Shown: positions 53,198-61,324 of the stretch, in pieces
How positions within the stretch are numbered: the stretch's first letter is position 1
Layout: every line of letters begins with the position of its first letter
Origin: a virus
DNA: 64,000 nt
Strand: one strand, 5' to 3'
IMG/VR virus record: IMGVR_UViG_3300042261_000868
Coordinates: 1 to 64,000 of that record
Notes under the pieces: generated by a model
Told to the model about the DNA's origin: nothing
Database searches by the model: none
Seen by the model: only the letters and a program-made list of their open reading frames with translations
Program-made: the position numbers and the translations under genes

Positions 53198-53207
53198 AGG
53201 ATACATT

Positions 53208-55766
53208 ATGGCTGGCACACCCTTTTTAGCATCAGAAATAAATATTGGCGACTTAGCAAACAAAATAAGTATTGCTAGTGATGGGAGTATGACATTCACC
53301 GATCCATATGTCCCTACTATAAAATTAAAGGATTTATCGATCATTAATGAAAGAAGTGCTAGAATAAGTGGAGATGCTATTCTCCAAGATCAAATTTCCG
53401 ACTTAGCAAGTATAACTGGTGACTATACATTACTCACCACTACTGAAAGCATCTCTGGTGACTTACAATCTCAAATTGACTCAAACTCTATTTCAATTAA
53501 TAACTTAGCAAGTATAACTGGTAACTATACATTACTCACCACTACTGAAAGCATCTCTGGTGACTTACAATCTCAAATTGACTCAAACTCTATTTCAATT
53601 AATAACTTAGCAAGTATAACTGGTAACTATACATTACTCACCACTACTGAAAGTATCTCTGGTGACTTACAATCTCAAATTGACTCAAAGCAACCTCATA
53701 TAACTCTTGTTGCTGGAAGTAATATAAGTATCGTAGAGTCACCTATAGATACTTGGACAATTGGTTCCAATGGTAGCATTGCGGCAACTACTAATGCTAC
53801 GAATACCACAAGGTATCCTTTGTTTGCGAGTAGCATAAGTGGTGATGTATCTCTCTACACGGATGGTGACTTAACATATAATCCTTCAACAAACTTATGG
53901 ACAGTTAAGGCAATATCTTCACCGAAGTCGGTAGATTCAAGTCAAGGGTTTGGACTTGATGCTCTAAAAAATAATACGGGGGCAAATAATACTGCTGTTG
54001 GTTATCAAGGACTCTTTACTAACATCACTGGAGGTGGCAACGTTGCCATAGGATACCAAGCGGGGTATTACGAAACTGGAAGCAACAAACTCCACATTGC
54101 CAATAACTCTAGCAGTTCCCTGGTCTACGGTGACTTCGATGCAGGTACTCTTGCGATCAACCTCGCATCGTCTAGGCAGGCCCTTTTCAGTCTACAGGGA
54201 TCAACATATGCTGACCTGAATCTCGGTGGCGGCGCTGGTGCGCTGGGGCAACTCACGCTCCATAGCGATGGGGCACCGACCACCGCAGATCGTGCCAGAA
54301 TCAGATTCACCACGAGCAGCGTAGGCGATGATTGGGCTATTCAGCGCGTGGGGGCGGGTTCCCCGAATCTCGGGAAGCGCATATCCTTCTGCTATGGAAA
54401 TCTGTCCGGTGCACCGCTCGAAGTGATGGGTCTGTACCAGGACGGCGGCGTGCAGATCGGCGGCACCTACGGCACCAGCCCAGGTGCCGGTAATCTTTCA
54501 ATTAACAGTAATTCAGCGGCATTACCATCATTAACAGTAAAAGGTGCAACTGGTCAGACTGCCGACCTCCAGCAATGGCAGGACAGCTCTGGAAACTCGC
54601 TAGTCGCGGTCCACAGTGAAGGGTTCAGCGTCCGCACTCGTCCTGGTGGCGCCAACCAGCGAATCTACATCCGCCCGATTGCTGGGAATGAAACGGGCGA
54701 GATGGAGATTGCCGCCGACAGCGTGATGTCCCTCAAAGCTGCTAGTTTCTACCAGTACTACATCGGCGGCAGTAGTTATCGAGTCGATCTGTACAATAGT
54801 CGATTCCGCTTCAAGGACAACCTCACGTTTGGCGAAGCGGCAGCCGGATTGTCTGCCAATGTGCAGTTCGAGGTTGCGACTCAGATCCGCAGCAACAATG
54901 CGGCGGCGATCCCCTTGTACGTTCGCGGATTCACCGGGCAGACCGCCAACCTGCAAGAGTGGCAGAACAGCGCCGGGCAAATCCTGGCCTTCGTAGCGAG
55001 TAACGGAGCGGTCTCGCTCAACCCCCTCCAGGCCGCAATAACCCCGCTCACAGTCAATATGGGTTCCACCAGAACTGCCATATTCAGTCTGAACTCGTCG
55101 ACGTATGCCGACTTGAATCTTGGTGGTGGCGCTGGGGCATTGGGTCAGCTAACGCTTCATTCGGACGGCCTCCCTACCACCGTAAATCAAGCCAGGATCA
55201 GATTCACCACGAACACCGGGTCCGACAGCTGGTTGATTCAGCGTGTCGGGCAGGGCAGTCCCAACCTCAACAAGCGTCTCGCCTTCCAGTACGGGACCAT
55301 CGGTGGAACGCTTCTTGAACCCCTCGGCCTGTACCAGGACGGTGGCGTTCAGGTCGGTGGCACCTTCAGCACTAGTCCAGGTTCCGGCAATCTCGCAATC
55401 AACAGTAATTCAGCGGCACTACCATCATTGACAGTAAAAGGTGCGGCTGCCCAGACGGCCAACCTCCAAGAGTGGCGGAATTCAACGAATAGTATATTAA
55501 CATCTATAGCATCTGATGGTAACATATCTTTAATAAAAGGAGTTCCTTATAGTTGGCCTTCCAGCAACTCAATAGGAACTTTAACAAATAATGGATCTGG
55601 TGGATTATCGTGGCAACAACCAAGTTCATCATTTATAAACCTAGATTCTGTTCCAACCCCAACAACTAGTGGCTCATTTGGTCAAATGGGTGTAATTAGT
55701 GGCTACATGTATATATGGACTGGAATAAATACTGTCGTTAGACAAGTAGTAGAAACTTCATGGTAA
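53208..55766 (+). CDS. Tail fibre protein with coiled-coil repeats and duplicated GC-rich core
   Basis: An 852-residue fibre protein. Residues ~60-162 are three 34-residue repeats (ASITGNYTLLTTTESISGDL-QSQIDSNSISINN) likely forming a trimeric coiled coil. GANNTAVGYQGLF and GGGNVAIGYQAGYYETGSN (~260-295) are the fibre/YadA-head pattern. From ~305 to ~760 two long copies of one domain (STYADLNLGGGAGALGQLT to LPSLTVKG) flank a unique segment; this part is GC-rich, unlike the rest. The C-terminus (SFGQMGVISGYMYIWTGIN) is the usual tip strand pattern. It is likely a receptor-binding fibre with an imported middle. Confidence 0.82.
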   Translation: MAGTPFLASEINIGDLANKISIASDGSMTFTDPYVPTIKLKDLSIINERSARISGDAILQDQISDLASITGDYTLLTTTESISGDLQSQIDSNSISINNLASITGNYTLLTTTESISGDLQSQIDSNSISINNLASITGNYTLLTTTESISGDLQSQIDSKQPHITLVAGSNISIVESPIDTWTIGSNGSIAATTNATNTTRYPLFASSISGDVSLYTDGDLTYNPSTNLWTVKAISSPKSVDSSQGFGLDALKNNTGANNTAVGYQGLFTNITGGGNVAIGYQAGYYETGSNKLHIANNSSSSLVYGDFDAGTLAINLASSRQALFSLQGSTYADLNLGGGAGALGQLTLHSDGAPTTADRARIRFTTSSVGDDWAIQRVGAGSPNLGKRISFCYGNLSGAPLEVMGLYQDGGVQIGGTYGTSPGAGNLSINSNSAALPSLTVKGATGQTADLQQWQDSSGNSLVAVHSEGFSVRTRPGGANQRIYIRPIAGNETGEMEIAADSVMSLKAASFYQYYIGGSSYRVDLYNSRFRFKDNLTFGEAAAGLSANVQFEVATQIRSNNAAAIPLYVRGFTGQTANLQEWQNSAGQILAFVASNGAVSLNPLQAAITPLTVNMGSTRTAIFSLNSSTYADLNLGGGAGALGQLTLHSDGLPTTVNQARIRFTTNTGSDSWLIQRVGQGSPNLNKRLAFQYGTIGGTLLEPLGLYQDGGVQVGGTFSTSPGSGNLAINSNSAALPSLTVKGAAAQTANLQEWRNSTNSILTSIASDGNISLIKGVPYSWPSSNSIGTLTNNGSGGLSWQQPSSSFINLDSVPTPTTSGSFGQMGVISGYMYIWTGINTVVRQVVETSW
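53401..53690 (+). repeat. Tandem 102-bp repeats in fibre gene
   Basis: Copies begin at 53401, 53503 and 53605 (period 102, 34 codons); the third is shortened. They are nearly identical at DNA level, with only a few substitutions, which implies recent expansion by slippage or recombination. Confidence 0.92.
54115..55480 (+). other. GC-rich block inside the fibre gene, probably acquired
   Basis: Between about 54115 and 55480 the base composition shifts sharply to GC-rich while the frame stays open. Short AT-rich stretches (about 54490-54550 and 55400-55440) interrupt it, giving a mosaic. The flanks and all other genes are AT-rich. The boundaries are judged by eye. Confidence 0.8.
54174..54600 (+). 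repeat. Long diverged repeat, copy 1 (fibre domain)
   Basis: Encodes FSLQGSTYADLNLGGGAGAL through LTVKGATGQTADLQQWQDS. It aligns over its whole length with 55070-55495 without frame change, at clearly higher protein than DNA identity. Confidence 0.85.
55070..55495 (+). repeat. Long diverged repeat, copy 2 (fibre domain)
   Basis: Encodes FSLNSSTYADLNLGGGAGAL through LTVKGAAAQTANLQEWRNS. A shorter third piece of the end unit (GFTGQTANLQEWQNSAG) lies at about 54927-54977. Confidence 0.85.
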
Positions 55767-55787
55767 TCAAATAATAAGGAGAAAAAT

Positions 55788-56159
55788 ATGCCAACAAATT
55801 ATAAACAATCAGATGTAGTAGGTACTTTCTGGAAACGTGCCAATTCTGTTAGTATACAAAATACACTAAACGGTACACCAAGTATCACTTATCACGAGTT
55901 TGATGCAATTCAAATCGCAGATAAAATAATAGAAAACTCTGTTAGTAGTGTTTCGCAAACAATGATTGACGAAAATGTGACATTTCCTTTAGTCAATTCA
56001 GAGAATTGGTCAGAACCTATGATCCAATCATATAAAGATGCAATGGTCGCTGCTATTCAATCTGGTGAAGTTCCTATTTGGGTAATTTATCAATTACTCA
56101 ATAGCCATTATGCACATCTAGCAACAACAAGAGATTTAGCCCCAGAGAATAATCAATAA
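55788..56159 (+). CDS. Small protein following tail fibre, unknown
   Basis: A 123-residue protein with AAGGAG before ATG 55788. It is mainly helical: HEFDAIQIADKIIENSVSS, MIQSYKDAMVAAIQSG, IWVIYQLLNSHYAHL. Its place directly after the fibre gene is where phages often keep a fibre chaperone or attachment factor, but no sequence motif supports that. Unknown function. Confidence 0.72.
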   Translation: MPTNYKQSDVVGTFWKRANSVSIQNTLNGTPSITYHEFDAIQIADKIIENSVSSVSQTMIDENVTFPLVNSENWSEPMIQSYKDAMVAAIQSGEVPIWVIYQLLNSHYAHLATTRDLAPENNQ

Positions 56160-56173
56160 ATATATTATATGAT

Positions 56174-56425
56174 ATGAGTCATATCCAAATAGTAAATACT
56201 AATGATGGGATTGGTAAGTCCCTAGAAGAAAATTTAGGTATATCAACTGTTGCTACCTCCACCGAATCTTTATCTTTTGAACCAACTGATATAAGAGGCG
56301 GGATAGCAATAAAATCAGATTCCTTACCCACCGATCCAACCCCAGGTACTATTTCTATAGATTCAAACGATGGAAATACTCTTAAGTGGTGGAACGGAAC
56401 AATCTGGAAGTCCGCTGGGCAGTAA
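56174..56425 (+). CDS. Small fibre-tip-like protein
   Basis: An 83-residue protein. The second half (IAIKSDSLPTDPTPGTISID, then GNTLKWWNGTIWKSAG) is the short beta pattern found at the ends of phage head or tail fibres, where a strand is followed by WW-NG-x-W. Beginning 14 bases after its neighbour, it may be a small capsid or fibre decoration. A promoter-bearing gap of 123 bases follows. Confidence 0.68.
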   Translation: MSHIQIVNTNDGIGKSLEENLGISTVATSTESLSFEPTDIRGGIAIKSDSLPTDPTPGTISIDSNDGNTLKWWNGTIWKSAGQ

Positions 56426-56524
56426 GTTATTAATAACCCCAATATAATATACAAGATTTCAATATAATAATTAATAAACCATTATTATTTTTAATAAACT
56501 TAAAGAGATGACATATAAGGAAAA

Positions 56525-56532
56525 TATAAATA
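56525..56532 (+). promoter_or_regulatory. T4-type late promoter octamer (TATAAATA)
   Basis: Exact TATAAATA 16 bases before ATG 56549 at the end of a very AT-rich 123-base gap. Nothing else is evident in this gap. Confidence 0.6.
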
Positions 56533-56548
56533 GATAAGAGCATGAATT

Positions 56549-59500
56549 ATGCAGTTTCCATATAAAATTTATCAAGTAAGAAATCCATCTGTTCCAGCAT
56601 ATGTCTATATGGGTAAGGCCACCATCGCTGGATATTATGGTGCAAAATCATCTAATTTCCCCCACCAAGTCCGTAAGGACTGTCAAGATATTTTTCTTTT
56701 TGCTACTATAGTTGGTGGTAAGAATATTAAAATAACAGCAGCAACCGAAACCGACCCATATATGTATATTGATACAAGATGGACTAATTTTGTATCATCT
56801 GCCGATACTTCAGCATCTTATAGTTTTCTTAAAGAAGCAACAACCGATTCTAATTTTACCTTAAAAGCATCTTTCCGCTCCCTTAATAGCGATGGATCAT
56901 TGTTAATAAAATCTGGAGCAAATTCCAAATTTTTCTGGAATGGTGTTGAAAATGTAGTTGATCCAGACTTACCTTCAAATTTAACATGTCAAACCGATGA
57001 TGTCACAGAAGAAGACGGTCAGATAATAATTAAAAGATATGACTATACTCTAGTTGATAACCCAATCACCAAGCCATATTGGGATAAGAAATCAGTATCG
57101 TTGATTGATACTAAACTAGTGGATCAAGATAACTATAAAGTCTTAATGCAATTAAAGTCAATTGTTGGTAGTGAATGTATCAAAGTTGAAGATACCGATA
57201 GAGGAACAATTAGAATAAGTTATAACAAAGAATTGTGTCCATGTGGCTGCTTCGACTTTGACACCAGTGTTTCGTCTAGTTCAAGCTCTATCGAGGTCTG
57301 TGCTGGTTTAAGCTCCTTCTGCGATTCTTCGTCCTCCTTGTCCAGTAGTTCAAGTTCCTCCAGCTCCTCAAGTTCCTCCAGCTCCTCAAGTTCCTCCAGC
57401 TCCTCAAGTTCCTCAAGTTCCTCCAGCTCCTCAAGTTCCTCCAGCTCCTCAAGTTCCTCAAGCAGTACCAGTGAATCCAGCACTTCTTCATCAAGTACCT
57501 CAAGCAACTCTAGCTCCAGTTCTTCTTTTGATGAGCGATGTGAGCCGTTTGTTTATGCTTCTACTCCAGTTGTGGATTCGTTATTTGGGCAGAGTATTGC
57601 AGTATCCGAAGACGGTGAATGGGTAGCGGTTGGAGCACCAGGCGAAAAGGCTGTTTATATTTTCCAAACCCCAGTAAGTCTCCCAACTGGTTTACCTGGA
57701 TATACACAAATCGCAAAGATAACAAGTACAGACAAAGACTTTGGCTGGAGTGTTGACTTCTCATCTGATGCCGAATGGTTAGTTGTTGGTGCCCCAGGAT
57801 ACAACAATGATCAAGGCCGTATACATATCTTCTCAGAAACCGCCATTGGTGGTTGGGCATTGGCATCGGTCCCAACATATACCATTTCTGGTACAGGTAC
57901 ACTTCAAAGGGGATTAACGCTAAACCTTATTGGTCATAGATTCGGCCAGAGTGTGTGTATTAACAACGGTGCTACGGTTGGTGCTGCTAGTGTATTAGTC
58001 GGTTGCCCATACTTCACCGAAAATCCAAATGTATATGGCATAAATGCTGGTTCAGCATTTAGTTACAAGTATTCTGGTGGTCCTTGGGTTGAAGAAAGAA
58101 TCATACCATTTGATGCAGAACAACAAGATAAATTTGGTTGGGATGTTGCATTAACATCAGACGGCCTTTCAGCAGTAATAGGTAGCTATGAAGATGCTGA
58201 CAATGGCATTCAAAGTGGCTCTGCTTATGTTTATAGTTATTCTGGGTCTTGGACTTTGAATACAAAATTATTAGCATCTGATGGTCAAGAAGGCGACAGA
58301 TATGGAAGTGCAGTAGCTATTGCCGATAATAGCGGCACACTTCACGTTGCTATCGGTTCACCTCAACATAATAGCGACTTGGGTGCTGTTTATATGTATA
58401 ACAATGCCTCTGGTTGGCAAGAGCAGAAGATGACATCAATAAACCCAATTTCAAATGAGAGATTTGGTTTTGATGTTTCTCTTAATAGTTGTGGAAGTAT
58501 GGCTGCTATTTCTTCTGTTCCTAGAAATTATTCATATGAGCCATTCTCTGGGTTTGCTAAGTTATTAACAAGAGACACATTAACTCATTGGACAATAGAT
58601 GAAGAGCTTATGTTCTCTGGTCAAACCATTAACGATGGTTATGCTTTTGCAGTTGACTTATCCGAAACTGGAAGTCATGTTGGTATTGCTGCACCTTACT
58701 ACGATTCAAAAACTGGTTATATTAGATTAATCAGTCTTGAATCGGACTGTTATAATTGGATAGTTCCTTGTGTCGGAGAGGAGAGATCAAGTTCATCATC
58801 AAGTTCTTCTTCAAATTTATCATCAAATTCTTCTTCAAGTTCATCATCAAGTTCTTCTTCAAGTTCATCATCAAGTTCTTCTTCAAGTTCATCATCAAGT
58901 TCTTCTTCAAGTTCATCATCAAGTTCTTCCACAAGTAGCTCAAGTTCCTCTTATTATGAAACATATGGGTCGCAAGGTATTAATATTGGAACTGGAAGTC
59001 CACCAGGAAGTTCCACTTGTTCTGGTGGTATATGGACTATAGTTGGTGGCGGTGGTGGTACTATTGGTGGTGTTTCTAATTTCCCCGTTGAAAATTCATA
59101 TATGCATTATAGATATATGGAAGTTTCTGGTGATTTCTACTTGGGGGCACGTATTACCTCTTTTTCAGCAGATGGAATAAATAGGATGGGTGGAATAATA
59201 TTCCGCGAAACCCTAGAACCCGATTCGAGAGAAATGGCTTTTGTATTGTCAGATATCCCAGGAGGAGTATATAATAAAATACATACTTCTCATCGTGGCA
59301 ATATTGATAATATCTATTATTGGTCAGATGGACAATACGCTCCTGATTTGTCCACAACACCACCTAATATATGGTTGGGAATAGAGAGATATGGAGATGA
59401 GTTCTTTACTTATTATTCTATAGATGGAACAAACTGGCATGGGTGGGTATTTGCTAACATACCAATGAATTCTAATTATTTTGTTGGATTGGCTGCATCT

Positions 59501-59584
59501 AATTTAGATGGAAATGTATCAATTACCTTCTCTGATGTTTATCCACAAATAGGAAACAGTATTGATGTTCCTCCCAACCCATAA
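56549..59584 (+). CDS. Adhesin-like fibre: FG-GAP propeller between poly-Ser linkers, concanavalin-like C-terminus
   Basis: A 1011-residue protein. Residues 1-240 are an N-terminal attachment domain with CPCGCFDFD near its end. A nearly pure poly-Ser linker runs ~242-325. Residues ~335-735 show seven-fold-type FG-GAP repeats: FGQSIAVSEDGEWVAVGAPG, FGWSVDFSSDAEWLVVGAPG, FGWDVALTSDGLSAVIGS, YGSAVAIADNSG and FGFDVSLNSCGSMAAIS. A second Ser linker spans ~745-800. The C-terminal ~200 residues resemble the DUF1349/concanavalin-like group (GDFYLGARITSF, MGGIIFRET, WLGIERYGDEFFTYYSIDGTNW, YFVGLAASN). A modular receptor- or glycan-binding protein is likely. It has its own late promoter. Confidence 0.82.
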   Translation: MQFPYKIYQVRNPSVPAYVYMGKATIAGYYGAKSSNFPHQVRKDCQDIFLFATIVGGKNIKITAATETDPYMYIDTRWTNFVSSADTSASYSFLKEATTDSNFTLKASFRSLNSDGSLLIKSGANSKFFWNGVENVVDPDLPSNLTCQTDDVTEEDGQIIIKRYDYTLVDNPITKPYWDKKSVSLIDTKLVDQDNYKVLMQLKSIVGSECIKVEDTDRGTIRISYNKELCPCGCFDFDTSVSSSSSSIEVCAGLSSFCDSSSSLSSSSSSSSSSSSSSSSSSSSSSSSSSSSSSSSSSSSSSSSSSTSESSTSSSSTSSNSSSSSSFDERCEPFVYASTPVVDSLFGQSIAVSEDGEWVAVGAPGEKAVYIFQTPVSLPTGLPGYTQIAKITSTDKDFGWSVDFSSDAEWLVVGAPGYNNDQGRIHIFSETAIGGWALASVPTYTISGTGTLQRGLTLNLIGHRFGQSVCINNGATVGAASVLVGCPYFTENPNVYGINAGSAFSYKYSGGPWVEERIIPFDAEQQDKFGWDVALTSDGLSAVIGSYEDADNGIQSGSAYVYSYSGSWTLNTKLLASDGQEGDRYGSAVAIADNSGTLHVAIGSPQHNSDLGAVYMYNNASGWQEQKMTSINPISNERFGFDVSLNSCGSMAAISSVPRNYSYEPFSGFAKLLTRDTLTHWTIDEELMFSGQTINDGYAFAVDLSETGSHVGIAAPYYDSKTGYIRLISLESDCYNWIVPCVGEERSSSSSSSSSNLSSNSSSSSSSSSSSSSSSSSSSSSSSSSSSSSSSSSSTSSSSSSYYETYGSQGINIGTGSPPGSSTCSGGIWTIVGGGGGTIGGVSNFPVENSYMHYRYMEVSGDFYLGARITSFSADGINRMGGIIFRETLEPDSREMAFVLSDIPGGVYNKIHTSHRGNIDNIYYWSDGQYAPDLSTTPPNIWLGIERYGDEFFTYYSIDGTNWHGWVFANIPMNSNYFVGLAASNLDGNVSITFSDVYPQIGNSIDVPPNP
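57341..57461 (+). repeat. Poly-Ser coding repeat, 18-bp unit
   Basis: Copies of CTCCAGCTCCTCAAGTTC, in tandem with small interruptions, encode only Ser. The reverse strand therefore shows a spurious Leu/Glu frame. Confidence 0.88.
58786..58935 (+). repeat. Poly-Ser coding repeat, 24-bp unit
   Basis: Copies of a 24-base unit built from TCAAGTTCATCA plus TCAAGTTCTTCT, again encoding Ser. The unit differs from the first Ser linker, so the two linkers expanded independently. Confidence 0.88.
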
Positions 59585-59586
59585 AG

Positions 59587-59625
59587 GGATTGGGCTTCTA
59601 AAGTAAAACTTTAGAAGCCCAATCC
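59587..59625. terminator. Long perfect inverted repeat at end of the structural operon
   Basis: 18-base arms (59587-59604 and 59608-59625) around an AAA loop. The arms are GGATTGGGCTTCTAAAGT and its exact complement. No T-run follows, so it may be a transcript-end stabiliser or a bidirectional stop rather than a simple intrinsic terminator. Confidence 0.7.
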
Positions 59626-59634
59626 GACATTCAT

Positions 59635-59673
59635 CCCATCGGCTAAACCCATCGGCTAAAGCCAATGGGTTTT
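59635..59673 (+). terminator. Tandem 13-bp repeat and second hairpin with T-run
   Basis: CCCATCGGCTAAA is repeated exactly at 59635 and 59648. The second copy folds with GCCAATGGG (59661-59669): CCCAT/ATGGG and GGC/GCC pairs, one C-A mismatch, TAAA loop, then TTTT. Confidence 0.6.
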
Positions 59674-59689
59674 CTGGTGGGACAATGAT

Positions 59690-59719
59690 AAAAAAGGAGG
59701 CTTTTATGCCTCCTTTTTT
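59690..59719. terminator. Bidirectional rho-independent terminator between convergent operons
   Basis: Arms AAAAAAGGAGGC (59690-59701) and GCCTCCTTTTTT (59708-59719) with a six-base loop. The A-run and T-run make it work on both strands, ending the plus-strand tail block and the minus-strand operon. Confidence 0.92.
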
Positions 59720-59720
59720 G

Positions 59721-60446
59721 TTAAATATTCTTTTTCGCTTTATCAAATAAAAGTCGCTTTAATGTATTCATCTGTGACATTAGATTAGATTTAGTTTTCT
59801 CATCAGTTGCTTTAGAGATTTCATATTCTAATTTTTTATAAATGGTTTCTACCATACCCTCTTGTTTATTGTTAAGACTATACTTACAGTCTTTAACAAG
59901 AGTCCCAGCAATAGAACACCAATCAGTGACTTCCTCAATACGATACTTCGTATTTTTCTCCATTAACTTCATTTCAAAAGCGATGCTTTCGCGTTTAATT
60001 TGAAGTCTTTTTAAATCAAACTTCATTAACATTGGATCACCCATTTCTTTAGGAACTTCATTTGATTCAATAAGAGCGTGGAGTGCGCCTATTTTATAAT
60101 CTAATTCTTCTATGTCAACTTTAATAGACTCAATTTTATAAACATTCCTAACGAGTTCATTAAAGTGGACCTCTGCCTCTGCCTTACATTGCCAAAATTT
60201 AGCATCGGCTGTGGGGAATTGACCATCTGAAAGCACAGATGCCAATTTAACAATCATTGGTCTATATTGTGGGGTGTCCACAAAAGATGATATAGCAAAA
60301 TCCTTAGCAGCATTGAGTGCCTTAATATCCTCTGGGGATATTAAGGTTTGCTCAACGAAAACCTTAAGGATATTTTTAGTCTCTTCGGCTACTTGGGTAC
60401 TTGCTTCAAGTTTCTTAAGTGGAACTATGCTCTGATTATCTGTCAT
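59721..60446 (-). CDS. Coiled-coil protein, unknown
   Basis: A 241-residue, mostly helical protein. Residues ~95-165 look like a coiled coil (KIESIKVDIEELDYKIGALHALIES, LKRLQIKRESIAFEMKLMEKN), and the C-terminus is another long helix (MVETIYKKLEYEISKATDEKTKSN). It starts four bases inside the ClpP-like gene (ATGA), so the two are coupled. No family recognised; it could be a protease partner or adaptor by position, which is speculation. Confidence 0.75.
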   Translation of the reverse strand: MTDNQSIVPLKKLEASTQVAEETKNILKVFVEQTLISPEDIKALNAAKDFAISSFVDTPQYRPMIVKLASVLSDGQFPTADAKFWQCKAEAEVHFNELVRNVYKIESIKVDIEELDYKIGALHALIESNEVPKEMGDPMLMKFDLKRLQIKRESIAFEMKLMEKNTKYRIEEVTDWCSIAGTLVKDCKYSLNNKQEGMVETIYKKLEYEISKATDEKTKSNLMSQMNTLKRLLFDKAKKNI

Positions 60447-61078
60447 TTTTTTCCTTTTTTATGTTTCTTATTTTTATTTGGGATAACCTCATCTGCAATA
60501 TTAAACTTCAAGGCTTCTTGGGCTGTTAACCAGATGTCGTGTTCAGCAAGTAATTCTTTTTCAATCTCTTTCTTTCTAAGACCCGTGCAGTTCATATAAT
60601 GAGCAAGCATACGATCATATGTGCTTTTGAATTCTTTATTAACAGAGATAAGGTTATTATGACCACCAGCGGCACCCCAACTATAAAGATGACTCATGAT
60701 GGATGTTTTTTCGGTAACAACTCTTTTTCCAGGTTCACCATTCATAAAAATCATTAAAGCGGCACTTGCGATTTGCCCTAAACCAGTTGTGTAAACTGGA
60801 GTAGTAATATAATCCATAACATCACAAATTTGCCAAGCAGCATTAATAGAACCACCGCCACTATTAATAATCATTGTAATTGGGTGGAAGTTATTAGTCA
60901 TATTGTTTATTTTGTCTAATGCGACCATTTGTTGTGTTGCCGCAACTGCTGTTTGAAGGGTAATTTCACCGACAATGTAAACGATATAATCAAGTGGATT
61001 TATTCTAATGACTGATTCTTCGTGCTCATCATCCTGATCTTGCTCGTTAACTACTTCTTCGTTTGGTTTTTTAATCAT
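60443..61078 (-). CDS. clpP: ClpP-like serine protease
   Basis: A 211-residue ClpP-fold protease. IINSGGGSINAAWQICDVM is the oxyanion/handle strand, GQIASAALMIF holds nucleophile S105, MSHLYSWGAAGG holds H130, and AEHDIWLTAQEALKFNIADEV holds D181, so the triad is intact. The first ~25 residues are an acidic tail and the last ~15 are very basic (NKNKKHKKGKK), both unusual additions. ClpP normally works with an unfoldase, none of which is seen in the window. It may serve in head maturation, host protein degradation or with a host ClpX/ClpA. Confidence 0.94.
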   Translation of the reverse strand: MIKKPNEEVVNEQDQDDEHEESVIRINPLDYIVYIVGEITLQTAVAATQQMVALDKINNMTNNFHPITMIINSGGGSINAAWQICDVMDYITTPVYTTGLGQIASAALMIFMNGEPGKRVVTEKTSIMSHLYSWGAAGGHNNLISVNKEFKSTYDRMLAHYMNCTGLRKKEIEKELLAEHDIWLTAQEALKFNIADEVIPNKNKKHKKGKK

Positions 61079-61087
61079 TGAAGCCTT

Positions 61088-61324
61088 TCATTGTTTTGGG
61101 GGTGCTTGTCCGATATTCTCGTTTGGAGTCATAACTGTTGATATATCTATCATTAAAGATAATTCTTTATAGTTTTTTCCTTTTCTTTCTAGAAAGTGCG
61201 AACCGCCTCGAATTGCGAGCGACCCACACGAACACTTCTCATATTTATTTGCATCTTTGGAGATAAGAATATCTCCACAATCCAAACATTTTGCTTTATT
61301 TAACTTTACCATTCCTAAGCTCAT
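61088..61324 (-). CDS. Small zinc-ribbon protein
   Basis: A 78-residue protein. CLDCGDILISKDANKYEKC-SCGSLAIRGG has a CxxC and a CxC pair arranged like a one-domain zinc ribbon, typical of small phage regulatory or accessory proteins. The C-terminus is a disordered tail (TPNENIGQAPPKQ). It overlaps the end of the kinase gene upstream by four bases. Role unknown. Confidence 0.75.
   Translation of the reverse strand: MSLGMVKLNKAKCLDCGDILISKDANKYEKCSCGSLAIRGGSHFLERKGKNYKELSLMIDISTVMTPNENIGQAPPKQ

Noticed and set aside
54600-54980. Long minus-strand frame in the GC-rich fibre block
   Set aside because: GC-rich DNA has few stops. The plus frame continues the fibre protein with clear repeat homology, and the minus frame has no ribosome site.
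53208-55766. Diversity-generating retroelement acting on the fibre gene
   Set aside because: No reverse transcriptase or template/variable repeat pair with adenine-specific changes is visible in the window.
57220-57507. Minus-strand frame made of Leu-Glu-Glu repeats opposite the poly-Ser tract
   Set aside because: It is the mirror of the Ser-coding repeat inside a well supported plus-strand gene and has no start signals.
58786-58935. Regular repeats that resemble a small CRISPR array
   Set aside because: Units are contiguous without spacers, keep the reading frame and encode only Ser, so they are a coding microsatellite.
59635-59660. Tandem 13-base repeat as an attachment site
   Set aside because: No integrase or flanking tRNA is present, and the repeat is better explained as part of a hairpin between operons.
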